From contig CAYXVF010000001.1 in the NCBI GenBank assembly GCA_964468125.1, forward strand, positions 62,001-126,000: a stretch of DNA of 64,000 nucleotides. The letters run 5' to 3'. Position 1 is the first letter of the stretch. Every line of letters begins with the position of its first letter. Positions 42,784 through 51,644 of the stretch are shown here, in pieces. The notes below the pieces were generated by a model. That model worked only from the letters and a program-made list of their open reading frames with translations. It was not told where the DNA came from and made no database searches. The position numbers and the translations under genes are program-made. The DNA is from CAYXVF01 sp964468125 (GTDB lineage: Bacteria > Myxococcota > XYA12-FULL-58-9 > CAYXVF01).

Positions 42784-44087
42784 ACGTGGATGCGTGGGGT
42801 GTCGAGCACGCGGCGTCCGAGGGGGACCTGCACGCCTGGGCCGACGTCGTGCAGGCGGTGGTCACCCATCACGAGGACACCGCGCGGCGCCTCGACGGGC
42901 TCCTCGAGCAAGACCCAAACCTCGTAGCCGCCCTGCTGCTGAAGGGCTTCGCGCTCCTGTTCAAGGGTCGACGCGACCTTCTGCCGGTGGTCGATGCGCA
43001 GATCGAGACGGTCGAACGCCTCACGCGTGAGCGTCCCACGACCGAATACGAAGCGTTGCTTCTCGGGGCGCTCCTCGCCTGGCGCGCCGACGACTACGAT
43101 GCCACCGAGCGCTCCCTCGCGCGCTTGGTAGAGGCGTTCCCCGCGAATCTCCTGGCGGTAAAGCTACAGCACGGCTTTCTCTTTCTCGCCGGCCGAAGGC
43201 TCGCGATGGCACAGGCCTTAGAAGCCGTGCTGCCCCGCTGGACGACGACGAACCGCGGTTATGGATACGTTCTGGGCTGCGCCGCTTTCGCCTGGGAGGA
43301 GCTCGGGCGCTACTCGGAGGCGGAGCGTTTGGGACATGCGGCAGTGGAGCTCGCGCCGGACGACGCCTGGGGTATTCACGCGGTTTCGCACATTCATGAG
43401 ATGCGCGATGAGAATCAGCGCGGCGCCGATTGGCTCAACGCACACCGGGCGGGGTTCGAGCCCTGCAACAACTTTCGCGGCCACGTGTTTTGGCATCTCG
43501 CCCTGTTCGAGCTGGCACTCGAAAATCTCGATCGCGTCTGGGCACTCTGCGACGGTGAAGTGCGACGGGCCTGGGCCGGCGACTACCGAGACATGAGCAA
43601 CGTCGCGTCTCTCCTCTGGCGTCTCGAGGTGGACGGCTTTGACGTGGGGGAGCGCTGGGACGAGCTCGGCGCAATCGCGCGTCAGCACCACCGGGATCAC
43701 GGCTCAGCCTTTGCGGACGCACACTACGCACTCGCCCTCGGCCGCGCGGGTCATAAAGAGGCGCTGCACGAGCTGGTCGATTCGATCGACGAGATCTGCG
43801 GGCCCCTGAACGGCCAGCTCGGGATCGTCAGGGGCGCGGGAAAACGACTCTGCGCCGCAATCGCAGACTACGTCGAGGGTCGCTTCATGGCGGCATCGCG
43901 CGGCTTTGAGGCCCTCCGAGACGCGATCCCGACCCTAGGCGGCTCAAACGCGCAGCGGGATCTGTTCGAGCAGCTCGAAATTCACGCGGCGATCGCGGCA
44001 GACGACGCGACCCGAACGAAGAGCCTGCTCACCCGCCGGCTCATGAGCCGCCCCCAGAATCCCTGGGCCCTCGCGCGGATTTGCTGA
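42780..44087 (+). CDS. TPR-type repeat protein (TTC38-like)
   Basis: 435 aa, soluble and helical, with tetratricopeptide-like units (YSEAERLGHAAVELAPDDAW; EYEALLLGALLAWRADDYD). AIHAVSHIHEMRDENQRG-like text (read GIHAVSHIHEMRDENQRG) and NNFRGHVFWHLALFELAL match the TTC38 family. Start ATG 42780 overlaps the acyltransferase stop, so both are co-translated. Role unknown; probably protein-protein contacts in the cytoplasm. Confidence 0.6.
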   Translation: MNVDAWGVEHAASEGDLHAWADVVQAVVTHHEDTARRLDGLLEQDPNLVAALLLKGFALLFKGRRDLLPVVDAQIETVERLTRERPTTEYEALLLGALLAWRADDYDATERSLARLVEAFPANLLAVKLQHGFLFLAGRRLAMAQALEAVLPRWTTTNRGYGYVLGCAAFAWEELGRYSEAERLGHAAVELAPDDAWGIHAVSHIHEMRDENQRGADWLNAHRAGFEPCNNFRGHVFWHLALFELALENLDRVWALCDGEVRRAWAGDYRDMSNVASLLWRLEVDGFDVGERWDELGAIARQHHRDHGSAFADAHYALALGRAGHKEALHELVDSIDEICGPLNGQLGIVRGAGKRLCAAIADYVEGRFMAASRGFEALRDAIPTLGGSNAQRDLFEQLEIHAAIAADDATRTKSLLTRRLMSRPQNPWALARIC

Positions 44088-44119
44088 CTTCGCGCCGCGC
44101 GCAGGCGCGTACCCGAGAC

Positions 44120-44502
44120 ATGAGCCAGAAACGCCCCTCCGCCTTACGTCACTACGAAGAGCGCACCCAAGAGCTCGACCTGGTGCCGATGATGAACCTC
44201 GTATCGATCCTGATCCCCGCGCTCCTGGTGAGTGTCAGCTTCGTCACCGTGCACATCGTCGCCGCCCGCCTCGCCGCGAGCGCCGAGGAGCGTGTGGAGC
44301 CAGACGCGCCGAGTTGCACGGTCTCGGTCCCCTGCAATCCCTGAGCCCGCAAACCGAGAGCGTGATCCTCACCGCGGACAACACCGTGCCCGTGAGTGAC
44401 ATCATCGCGTTGATCGATCTCGTCCAGGGTGAGCGAAGCCTCGAGACCGGGCGCGCGGAGCGCTTCGACTCGGTGGTGGTCGCGCCTCGCCTGGCCCCCT
44501 AG
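44120..44502 (+). pseudogene. Frameshifted ExbD/TolR-like gene
   Basis: The first frame (from ATG 44120) reads ELDLVPMMNLVSILIPALLV, the membrane helix start of ExbD/TolR proton-channel subunits, and ends at a stop at 44342-44344. A second frame (44345-44502) carries the C-terminal part ESVILTADNTVPVSDIIALI ending VVVAPRLAP. The middle 20-30 residues seen in the family are absent and the frame differs between halves. This indicates a deletion plus frameshift, or an assembly error. The last four bases overlap the end of the carbamate kinase gene on the other strand. Confidence 0.6.
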
Positions 44503-45458
44503 GAGGGGTCCAAGACCACGCGCGTTCCGGCGCGGCCGCTCATCGAGTCGATCAGATGGTCAAAGTCGGTGATCACCGCCCGCCGCAACGGCGAGCCACG
44601 CTCGTCGCCCATGTACTCCAAGAGCGCGTCCACCTTGGGCCCCATGCTGCCCGCGGGGAACTGCCCGTCGGCGTGGTGAGCACGGAGCTCCGTGACCGTG
44701 ACTTCATCGAGCCATCGCGGCGCATCACTCTGGAAGTCGAGGGCCACGCGGTCCACCGCGGTGCAGATCACCAGCGCGTCCGCGCGCAGCTGACGGGCGA
44801 GGAGAGACGAGGTGAGGTCTTTGTCGATCACCGCCTCCACGCCCTCGAGCACACCATTCGCATCGCGCACCACCGGGATCCCGCCGCCGCCCACCGCGAT
44901 CGGCACGTAGCGGCTGCGCGCCATCAGGCGGATCGCGTCGAGCTCCACGATCGTCATCGGACGGGGAGAGGGCACCACGCGGCGCCAGCCCCGACCCGCG
45001 TCCTCCTTCATCTGCCAGCCGAATTCCGCCATTCGCGCCTTCGCTTCGGCCTCGCTGAAGAACGGTCCGATCCCTTTCGTCGGGTTTTGAAAGGCAGGGT
45101 CGTGCGGGTCGACCTCGACCTGCGTGACGAGCGTGATCGCCGCCCGATCGATGTCGTTCAGGTCGAACTGGTGGCTCAAGACCTGCTGCAGCATGTAGCC
45201 GATCTGCCCCTGGGAATTGGCGTCGCAGATCCCGAGATCCACCGGGTGCACCTGCTGACGCGCGAGCTCCATGCGCCAGAGAATCGCCCCAACCTGCGGG
45301 CCGTTGCCGTGGGTGAGGACGATCTCCCAGCCCACGCGCACGAGCTTGGCCAAACGACGACAGGTTTCGCGCGCGTTCGCGAACTGCTCTTCGATCGTAC
45401 CTTCTTGATCTGCCCGGGTTAGTGCGTTGCCGCCGATTGCGATCACTGCCAGTGGCAT
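44499..45458 (-). CDS. arcC: Carbamate kinase
   Basis: 319 aa, normal. Makes ATP from carbamoyl phosphate, or the reverse. Motifs: VIAIGGNALTRADQ, LTHGNGPQVG, GRGWRRVVPSPRP, VGGGGIPVV, AVIDKDLTSSLLA and FPAGSMGPKVDA. Start ATG 45458. It is the third gene of an operon with a class III CoA-transferase and a thiamine-diphosphate enzyme, 24 bases after the latter. No arginine deiminase or ornithine carbamoyltransferase is present, so the arginine pathway is not its obvious role here; a purine/allantoin or oxamate-type pathway is possible. Confidence 0.93.
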   Translation of the reverse strand: MPLAVIAIGGNALTRADQEGTIEEQFANARETCRRLAKLVRVGWEIVLTHGNGPQVGAILWRMELARQQVHPVDLGICDANSQGQIGYMLQQVLSHQFDLNDIDRAAITLVTQVEVDPHDPAFQNPTKGIGPFFSEAEAKARMAEFGWQMKEDAGRGWRRVVPSPRPMTIVELDAIRLMARSRYVPIAVGGGGIPVVRDANGVLEGVEAVIDKDLTSSLLARQLRADALVICTAVDRVALDFQSDAPRWLDEVTVTELRAHHADGQFPAGSMGPKVDALLEYMGDERGSPLRRAVITDFDHLIDSMSGRAGTRVVLDPS

Positions 45459-45482
45459 GGTTTTGTCCTCTCATGAGCGCCA

Positions 45483-47114
45483 CTAGATGGCGTCGTCGTA
45501 ATCCCGGCGAGGAATGCGACAGGTGATCACATCGATCCCATCGCGCTCGATCGCGCCTTTGAGCTCCGCGCGAAAACTCTGCAGATCCGAGACCGTCACC
45601 CCCCGGGCTCCAAAGCCGCGCGCGATGGAGTCGTAGTCCGTCCCCTCGAAGGTTTCGTCCGAGCCGAAATCGACGCCGACATTCTTCAGGCCGCGCGCCC
45701 GTTGCTTCTTCTCGATGAGGGCCAAGCTGCGGTCGTCGTAGACCACCACCGTCAGATCGACGCCCAGGTCCCGGGCGGTTGCGAGCTCGCCGATCACCAT
45801 CTCGAAGCCACCGTCGCCCACGAGCGCAACGGTCGGGCGGTGCGGATCTGCGAGGCTCGCACCGATCGCCAGGGGGAGCGCACACCCCATCGTGCACAGG
45901 CCCGTGCTCTGGTGCATCAAGCCCGGCAGCGAGCGGCGCATCATCTGGCTCGCCAAGATCCGGTGAGCGCCCGTATCCACGGTCACCCGCGCCCCCGAAG
46001 GGAGCTCTGCCAGAACCGCGGTGACCGAACGCGCCGTCAAACGCTCTACTTCATCGTCCCGATACGCTGCGAGCACCGCCTCACGCACCCGTGTGGGCTC
46101 ATCGTCCGGCCAGAGCTCCGTGAAAGAGACACCCGCGAGAAGACCCTCGAGATTCGCGCCCACTTCGCCGACGAGCTGCATCGTCGCGTGGTGGACGAAC
46201 TGCGTGTCGGGCACCGCGGTGAGCTCGATCACCGCGCACTCGGAGGAGAAGGGGTCGCGCCAGCCGGCACGCATCTCGATCGGGTCATAGCCGACGAGCA
46301 GGGCCACGTCCGCCGCCTTCACGAGGGGCAGGAGAATCGCGTCCGCCTTTGGCGAGAGTCCTGCCGCTCCCAGACACTGAGGGCTCGATTCATCGATCAC
46401 CCCCTTCGCCTTGTAGGTCGTGATCGCGGGCGCGCCGGAGCGCCCTACGAGGGCGCGCACCTTTGATTCGCCGTCTTGAACGAGAACGTCGTTGCCGATG
46501 AGAACGACCGGCTTCGTCGCCCCGTCGAGCAAGACGCGCGCGTCGCTCAGCGCTTCTTCGGAGGCGCGCGCTGGTCTCCCCCGCGGATGCCAACGGCGAA
46601 GGGTCGCCGGAGCGTCGGCAACACTCATGGGCACGTCGACGTGCACCGGGCCCGGCCGCCCGTCGATGGCGATCGCCACGGCCTTGTCGATGATCGCGGC
46701 CTCCGCCCGGGGCTCGAGACGAAAGCTCGCCTTACAGAGCGGACGAAGGACCGCCTGGTGGTCAAAGACCTGGTGCGTGAACGTCGGCGTCAGAGCCGGA
46801 TCGAGGCAACCGGTCAAGACGATGAGCGGCACGCGATCCTGCTGCGCGTTGGCCACGACATTCGTGAGATTCGCGACCCCCGGTCCGACGGTCGCGACGA
46901 CGAGCCCGGGTGCGCCGGTTGCGTGGTAGGTCCCCTCCGCCATGAAGCCGCCGGAGTTCTCGTGCCGGACGAGGACGAATCGAATCCCCGCCTTTTCGAG
47001 AGCGTCCACGAGGGTGAGCACCTCACCGCCGGGGATCCCGAAGGCGTGCGCGCAGCCCGCGTCCACCAGGCGGCGGGCGACGACGTCCGCACCGCGCAGC
47101 TCATTCGATGACAT
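45483..47114 (-). CDS. Thiamine-diphosphate enzyme, acetolactate-synthase family
   Basis: 543 aa. Pyrimidine-binding domain with catalytic Glu in VLVRHENSGGFMAEG, central domain, and the diphosphate-binding domain with GDGGFEMVIGELATA followed by VVVYDDRSLALI; the usual NN after GDG is YDD. PGLMHQSTGLCTMGCALPLA also fits the family. Start ATG 47114 (MSSNELRGAD), overlapping the upstream CoA-transferase by 14 bases. Sequence does not resemble oxalyl-CoA decarboxylase closely. Context (CoA-transferase, carbamate kinase) suggests a specialised decarboxylase, not branched-chain amino acid synthesis. Function unresolved. Confidence 0.85.
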   Translation of the reverse strand: MSSNELRGADVVARRLVDAGCAHAFGIPGGEVLTLVDALEKAGIRFVLVRHENSGGFMAEGTYHATGAPGLVVATVGPGVANLTNVVANAQQDRVPLIVLTGCLDPALTPTFTHQVFDHQAVLRPLCKASFRLEPRAEAAIIDKAVAIAIDGRPGPVHVDVPMSVADAPATLRRWHPRGRPARASEEALSDARVLLDGATKPVVLIGNDVLVQDGESKVRALVGRSGAPAITTYKAKGVIDESSPQCLGAAGLSPKADAILLPLVKAADVALLVGYDPIEMRAGWRDPFSSECAVIELTAVPDTQFVHHATMQLVGEVGANLEGLLAGVSFTELWPDDEPTRVREAVLAAYRDDEVERLTARSVTAVLAELPSGARVTVDTGAHRILASQMMRRSLPGLMHQSTGLCTMGCALPLAIGASLADPHRPTVALVGDGGFEMVIGELATARDLGVDLTVVVYDDRSLALIEKKQRARGLKNVGVDFGSDETFEGTDYDSIARGFGARGVTVSDLQSFRAELKGAIERDGIDVITCRIPRRDYDDAI

Positions 47115-48312
47115 GTTCACTCCTGAGCGCGTCCCGTGCCTCGACGGAGAGCCCGAGCGTGGCCAAGACCTCGTCCGTATGCTCGCCGCGTTTTGGCGGA
47201 ACCCGCTCATAAGAGACAGGGGTCTCGCTCAAGCGGATCGGGTTGCCGACCAGGTCCACCTGTCCGGCCTCCGGGTGGGCCATGCGCACCCGCATGCCAC
47301 GCGCTTCCGCCTGCGGATCGGCAAACGCTGCGGGCACGTCGTGAACCGGTCCCCCGGGAACCCCCGCACGCTCCAAGACCGCCACCCAGTGTTCGGTTGA
47401 CTCGGTCCGGGTGATCGTCGAAATGCGCTCGACGAGTACCTCGCGGTGGGCAACGCGTGCGCTGTTGCTCGAAAAACGCTCGTCTGCCGCGAGCTCCCGA
47501 TGCCCGAGGCCGTCGCAGAGTCGGCTGAACTGACTGTCATTCCCGCAGGCGATGACCACCCACCCGTCGGCGGTGGGAAAGGTCTGATAGGGCACGATGT
47601 TCGGGTGTCCGTTGCCATAGCGCTTCGGGTCTTCGCCGCCGACGAAGAAATTGGTGGCGACGTTCGCGAGCCAGGAGAGGGTGCTGTCGAACAGGCCGAG
47701 GTCGATGTGTTGGCCCTGTCCAGTGGCATCCCGGTGGCGAAGCGCGGCGAGGATCGCCGTCGACGCGTAGAGTCCACACACGATGTCGGCGATACCGACT
47801 CCCACCTTCATCGGCTCTCCGTCCGCTCCTCCGGTGATGCTCATGATCCCGGCCATGGCCTGGGCGAGAAAGTCGTAGCCCGGTTGCGCGCGTCTCGGCC
47901 CGGTCTGCCCGAAGCCACTGATCGAGCAGTAGACGAGCCCCGGCGCAGACTCACGTAGGGTCGCGTAGTCGAGACCGTATTGGGCGAGACCCCCGACCTT
48001 GTAGTTTTCGACCAACACGTCGCTGTCGCGGGCGAGCCGGACGATGAGCTCCGCACCTCTTGCTTGGGAGAAATCGATGGCGACCGAGCGCTTGTTGCGG
48101 TTTGCGGCCAAGTAATAGGCGCTCTCTTCGAGTGGGCCGTCTTTGCCCCGCAGATAGGGCGGACCCCAACGGCGCGTGTCGTCTCCCGCACCGGGCCGCT
48201 CGACCTTGATGACCTCCGCTCCGAGATCTCCGAGGAGCTGGGTGCAGGTGGGTCCAGCAAGGATTCGAGACAGGTCGAGCACCCGCACGCCTTCGAGGGC
48301 CTTCGTGTCCAT
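47101..48312 (-). CDS. Class III (CaiB/BaiF) CoA-transferase
   Basis: 403 aa. Moves CoA between carboxylic acids by an Asp-bound mixed anhydride. GVRVLDLSRILAGPTCTQLL, DLGAEVIKVERPGAGDDTR and ISGFGQTGPRRAQPGYD are class motifs; the catalytic Asp is expected in GIADIVCGLYA. Start ATG 48312; a longer frame to 48747 lies opposite the divergent peptidase gene. First gene of the operon with the ThDP enzyme and carbamate kinase. Substrate pair unknown. Confidence 0.9.
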   Translation of the reverse strand: MDTKALEGVRVLDLSRILAGPTCTQLLGDLGAEVIKVERPGAGDDTRRWGPPYLRGKDGPLEESAYYLAANRNKRSVAIDFSQARGAELIVRLARDSDVLVENYKVGGLAQYGLDYATLRESAPGLVYCSISGFGQTGPRRAQPGYDFLAQAMAGIMSITGGADGEPMKVGVGIADIVCGLYASTAILAALRHRDATGQGQHIDLGLFDSTLSWLANVATNFFVGGEDPKRYGNGHPNIVPYQTFPTADGWVVIACGNDSQFSRLCDGLGHRELAADERFSSNSARVAHREVLVERISTITRTESTEHWVAVLERAGVPGGPVHDVPAAFADPQAEARGMRVRMAHPEAGQVDLVGNPIRLSETPVSYERVPPKRGEHTDEVLATLGLSVEARDALRSEHVIE

Positions 48313-48451
48313 TGAGGCTCCCCTATCGCCGAGCGACGGGGCTGCCAAGCGCAAAGGGTATCGAACCCTTCCGCCAGAAATGACGGCAGCACGATCCTTT
48401 TGCGCTCCGATCGGTGGCGCGTCATTGAAGCGTTTCCTTGCCGTCGCCGGA

Positions 48452-49552
48452 ATGGATGCGATGGGGATTACACCTGTCGTGGGCGAGATGGTGTTTGCTT
48501 CGGGATACACGGAGGCGCGACGGCGGATCGTCGAGACCGCGGATCGGCTTGCGCTGCGCAGTTTCACCTTTGAGCACCCCGAACCGGGGCCCGAGGGGGA
48601 AGCGCTCCACACCGATGTGCTCGCGGTGGGACCCGCAGACGCCTCTACCGTCGTGGTGATCGTCTCCGCGACGCACGGAGTCGAAGGCTTCTTGGGCTCA
48701 GCCCTGCAGCAGCGGATCCTAAACGAGCGTCTCTGGAACCGCGCCAACGATGTACGCTGGGTCCTGGTCCACGCGCTGAACCCTTGGGGCTACGCCTGGC
48801 TGCGTCGTGTGACCGAGAACAACGTCGACCTCAACCGAAACTTCGTAGACTTCGAGGGACCGCTTCCGGACAACGACGAGTACGGTGAGATCGCGAGCAG
48901 CCTCGCACCACCAGACCTGAACCCTTCGACGCTTCTGAAGGCGGACGAGCAGCTCTGGGCCATGGCGGAGCGTCTCGGCCACCCGACGCTCCAGGCGGTC
49001 ATCACCCGGGGACAATACGTCCACCCCGAGGGGCTCTACTTTGGCGGCCACGCGCCCTGCTGGTCGGCGAAGACGTTTCGCCTGATCGTCGAACGTGAGC
49101 TCTCCGTCGCGCAACGCGTGGTCATGATCGATGTCCACACGGGACTAGGCGCCTATGGCGCGACGGAAGTCATCGTGGAGTCGAGCCGTGAGAGCGCGGT
49201 GTACCGACGGGCGAGGCGGATCTGGGGCGACCGAGTGAGATCGACCGTTGATGGCGAGTCGCTCTCCCCCGCTCTTGCCGGTGCGATCGATCACGCGCTC
49301 GTCGACTGGTTGCCCCACGCGGAGGTCACCCCCGTCGCCCTCGAGGTTGGCACCCGCTCGCCGCTGCAGCTGCTTCAAGCCTTGCGCGCGGACAACTGGC
49401 TTCACACCCGCGGCAACCCGCGCGGGCGGCACGCCACCGCGATCAAAGAGCAGATCCGCGACGCCTTCTATCCGGACGAAGAAAGCTGGCGTGGCCGGGT
49501 GATGGACTTCGGTTGGTCGGTCCTCGACGAGCTGCTGACCGAGCTCGCCTGA
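48452..49552 (+). CDS. DUF2817 (M14-like) metallocarboxypeptidase
   Basis: About 366 aa. Zinc ligands of the M14-like fold are in SATHGVEGFLGSAL (His and Glu), and the distant His is in MIDVHTGLGAYG; NNVDLNRNFVDF binds the substrate carboxylate and VALEVGTRSPLQ carries the likely catalytic Glu. No clear signal peptide, so probably cytoplasmic. Several in-frame starts exist (48380, 48452, 48461) with no good ribosome-binding site; I picked 48452, just upstream of the family's usual GYTEARRR start. Divergent from the CoA-transferase operon. Substrate unknown. Confidence 0.8.
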   Translation: MDAMGITPVVGEMVFASGYTEARRRIVETADRLALRSFTFEHPEPGPEGEALHTDVLAVGPADASTVVVIVSATHGVEGFLGSALQQRILNERLWNRANDVRWVLVHALNPWGYAWLRRVTENNVDLNRNFVDFEGPLPDNDEYGEIASSLAPPDLNPSTLLKADEQLWAMAERLGHPTLQAVITRGQYVHPEGLYFGGHAPCWSAKTFRLIVERELSVAQRVVMIDVHTGLGAYGATEVIVESSRESAVYRRARRIWGDRVRSTVDGESLSPALAGAIDHALVDWLPHAEVTPVALEVGTRSPLQLLQALRADNWLHTRGNPRGRHATAIKEQIRDAFYPDEESWRGRVMDFGWSVLDELLTELA

Positions 49553-49608
49553 TCTGAAGCGCGTCGGACCCAAGGACATCCGCCTGCCCGATGGAACGAG
49601 AGCGATGC

Positions 49609-50589
49609 TCAGCGATTCGCCAGCTCTTCCGAGTGGTCCGGGGTCAGGAGCTCGCCGGCGAGGGCGTCCGGCAGGGGCGCGTTCGGCAGGAAGCGGAGGA
49701 GGTCGTTCGGGTCGACGTAGCGGCCTCGGTAGCGCACGGCGAAGTGTAGGTGCGGACCGGTGACGCGGCCGGTCGCGCCGACGATGCCGATCAAATCCCC
49801 GCGTTTCACGGACTGTCCGGTCTTTGCGAGCGGAGTCTCGAGGTGCATGTAGAGCGTGAGCAGGCCCTCACCGTGGTCGATCACGACCGCGTTGCCGATG
49901 TAGAAAAAGTCGTCGCTGACGAGCAGCACCGTGCCGTCATTCGCAGCGTAGACCGCGTCCGTCAGACCTCCGTCAATATCGAGACCCTCGTGCACGCTCT
50001 TGACCCCGCGAAAGACGCGGGTGGTACCGAAGGCACTCGTATCGATGCCCGCCGCAGGACGCAGGAACTGCTTTGACCATTGACGCTCGGGCTTCGCACG
50101 GCGAAAGGCTTTAGCCAGCGCCCGTCCCTCACGGCGCACGCGCTCCGGCGGTGGGTCTCCGAAGCGCTTGGCCACCCGCAGGTGGACCTTTCCTTTGCGA
50201 CCCCGGTGTTTGATGCGACTGAGTCGAGGCACGAGGGGCGTGACTTCGATCTCGATGCGCTGACGCTGACCGTCACAGTCGATCCACAAGGCGTGTGTTC
50301 CTTGTGGGGTCTCGAGGTCTACAGGCATCTCCGCTCGGTGCTTTCCGAGTACGGCGCGCGTTCGCCAACGCGCTTCTTGCCAAAGGACACTCACATGCCG
50401 ACAGCCGCCGTTTTCTACCGAGGGCACCTCCGCGTCCACCACCAGGAGCGCGCCTGCTTCCACCATCACCGGGGCCTGTACCGTGAGCGGCGACAGGGAC
50501 CAGGTGCGCACCGGCGGCGGGGCCTCGTCCAGATAGAGGGGCTCGGGGGCGGCGAGAACCGCCCATCCGATCACAATCGCGGCCATCAT
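49609..50589 (-). CDS. M23-family (LytM-type) cell-wall peptidase
   Basis: 326 aa. A short hydrophobic start (MMAAIVIGWAVLAAPE) suggests export. A central segment is followed by the C-terminal LytM domain: HEGLDIDGGLTDAVYAAND (HxxxD), TLYMHLETPLAKTGQ and GRVTGPHLHFAVRYRG (HxH) supply the zinc ligands and catalytic His, so it should be active on peptidoglycan cross-links. Ends with a short acidic tail. It sits next to the PDZ/anti-sigma/sigma operon on the same strand but 70 bases away. Confidence 0.88.
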   Translation of the reverse strand: MMAAIVIGWAVLAAPEPLYLDEAPPPVRTWSLSPLTVQAPVMVEAGALLVVDAEVPSVENGGCRHVSVLWQEARWRTRAVLGKHRAEMPVDLETPQGTHALWIDCDGQRQRIEIEVTPLVPRLSRIKHRGRKGKVHLRVAKRFGDPPPERVRREGRALAKAFRRAKPERQWSKQFLRPAAGIDTSAFGTTRVFRGVKSVHEGLDIDGGLTDAVYAANDGTVLLVSDDFFYIGNAVVIDHGEGLLTLYMHLETPLAKTGQSVKRGDLIGIVGATGRVTGPHLHFAVRYRGRYVDPNDLLRFLPNAPLPDALAGELLTPDHSEELANR

Positions 50590-50658
50590 CGACCCTCAGC
50601 GTACCCGCATGAGGAGCAGGCACAAGAAATTCGATTCACTTTTCAGGGAAGTAGAGGA

Positions 50659-51237
50659 TCAGGTGGCGTCGCCGAGCCGTCGTTCGAGCTCGGCAATCTT
50701 GTCTTCCAGGGCTCGAATTCGGCCCTCGAGGCCCCGTCGCGTCCGTTCCATCATCATGATCTTGCGGCTGTCGAGCGTGCCGAGCCGCTTCTGGAGCTCC
50801 CGGATCGAGTCCTGAAACGCTCGCTCGTCGATCATCGGTGCAGGCCCTCGCCACTGAAAAGGTCCCATGCGAACACGGGTGGGCCCCTTGCGCGCAGCGA
50901 GGGCGAGGGAAGTCTCGAGGGATGCGCCATCGCGGATGAACTCCACCTCGACCGTGTCCCCGGGCTTCAAGGCGCTCACGAGTAACACCGCGTCGCTGAA
51001 GTTTAGGATCGGACGGCCATTCAGCGACACGAGGATGTCGCCGACCCGCAGGCCCGCAGCGGCGGCGGGGCTGTCCTCGGCGACACGCGCGAGCAAGACC
51101 CCGCTCGACTCCGGGGCGCCGTAGTGCACGCGCAGCTCGGGCGTGATCGAAAGCAGCTCCACACCCAGATAGGCCCCGTTTCCGGCCCAGGCGGCCGTGG
51201 GGCTCAGCGCAACGAGCGCGAGGATGAGCCATCGCAT
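50659..51237 (-). CDS. Periplasmic PDZ-domain protein
   Basis: 192 aa with signal peptide (MRWLILALVALSPTAAWA). One PDZ domain: YLGVELLSI, VAEDSPAAAAGLRVGDILVS, SALKPGDTVEVEFIRDG. The C-terminal 60 residues form a coiled coil (MERTRRGLEGRIRALEDKIA). ATG 51237 overlaps the stop of the anti-sigma-like gene (TGATG). With the ECF sigma and anti-sigma genes it may sense envelope stress, as PDZ domains do for DegS/RseP, but no protease domain is attached. Confidence 0.75.
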   Translation of the reverse strand: MRWLILALVALSPTAAWAGNGAYLGVELLSITPELRVHYGAPESSGVLLARVAEDSPAAAAGLRVGDILVSLNGRPILNFSDAVLLVSALKPGDTVEVEFIRDGASLETSLALAARKGPTRVRMGPFQWRGPAPMIDERAFQDSIRELQKRLGTLDSRKIMMMERTRRGLEGRIRALEDKIAELERRLGDAT

Positions 51238-51644
51238 CACAGCTGGCCTCCTTCGACGACAAAAAAGGTCTCGAGCGCGGAGTCGTCGCCGCTCCACCCA
51301 GCGCTCGTAGTCAACAACGCTTCCATATCGACTTTCAGTTCCCCAGATTCGGATCCACCGAGCTCGAGGGTGGCGTCGGGCAGCTCCGCGCGCAGCAGCG
51401 AGAGCTCGGCGCGGAGGGCCGCGAGCTCATCCGCTGTGACCTCCCGCTCCGGCGAGAACAAGAGTAAGGCGCAGGCAGCCGCGGCGGCGAGCGCACTGCT
51501 CGAAATCAACGCCAAGCGGAATCGAGCGCGACGCTGGAGCGCAAGTCGGTGGGCCTCCTGTGCCACGCGTTCGGCAAAGCCGGGCGACACTCTCGCTCCG
51601 TCTAGACCGCGGAGGGCGTCATCGAGCCAAGAGTCGTGCATCAT
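51237..51644 (-). CDS. Probable anti-sigma factor, single membrane span
   Basis: 135 aa. A short N-terminal helical part (MMHDSWLDDALRGLDGARVS), a membrane span (LALISSSALAAAAACALLLF) and a periplasmic coiled segment (AALRAELSLLRAELPDATLE). No zinc-binding HxxxCxxC motif, so it is inferred to be an anti-sigma factor from size, topology and position directly after an ECF sigma gene, which it overlaps by 26 bases. ATG 51644 with AGGAG. An acidic C-terminus follows. Confidence 0.6.
   Translation of the reverse strand: MMHDSWLDDALRGLDGARVSPGFAERVAQEAHRLALQRRARFRLALISSSALAAAAACALLLFSPEREVTADELAALRAELSLLRAELPDATLELGGSESGELKVDMEALLTTSAGWSGDDSALETFFVVEGGQL

Noticed and set aside
45483..48312. Oxalate degradation pair frc-oxc
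   Set aside because: The CoA-transferase could fit, but the ThDP enzyme lacks the oxalyl-CoA decarboxylase sequence style and looks acetolactate-synthase-like.
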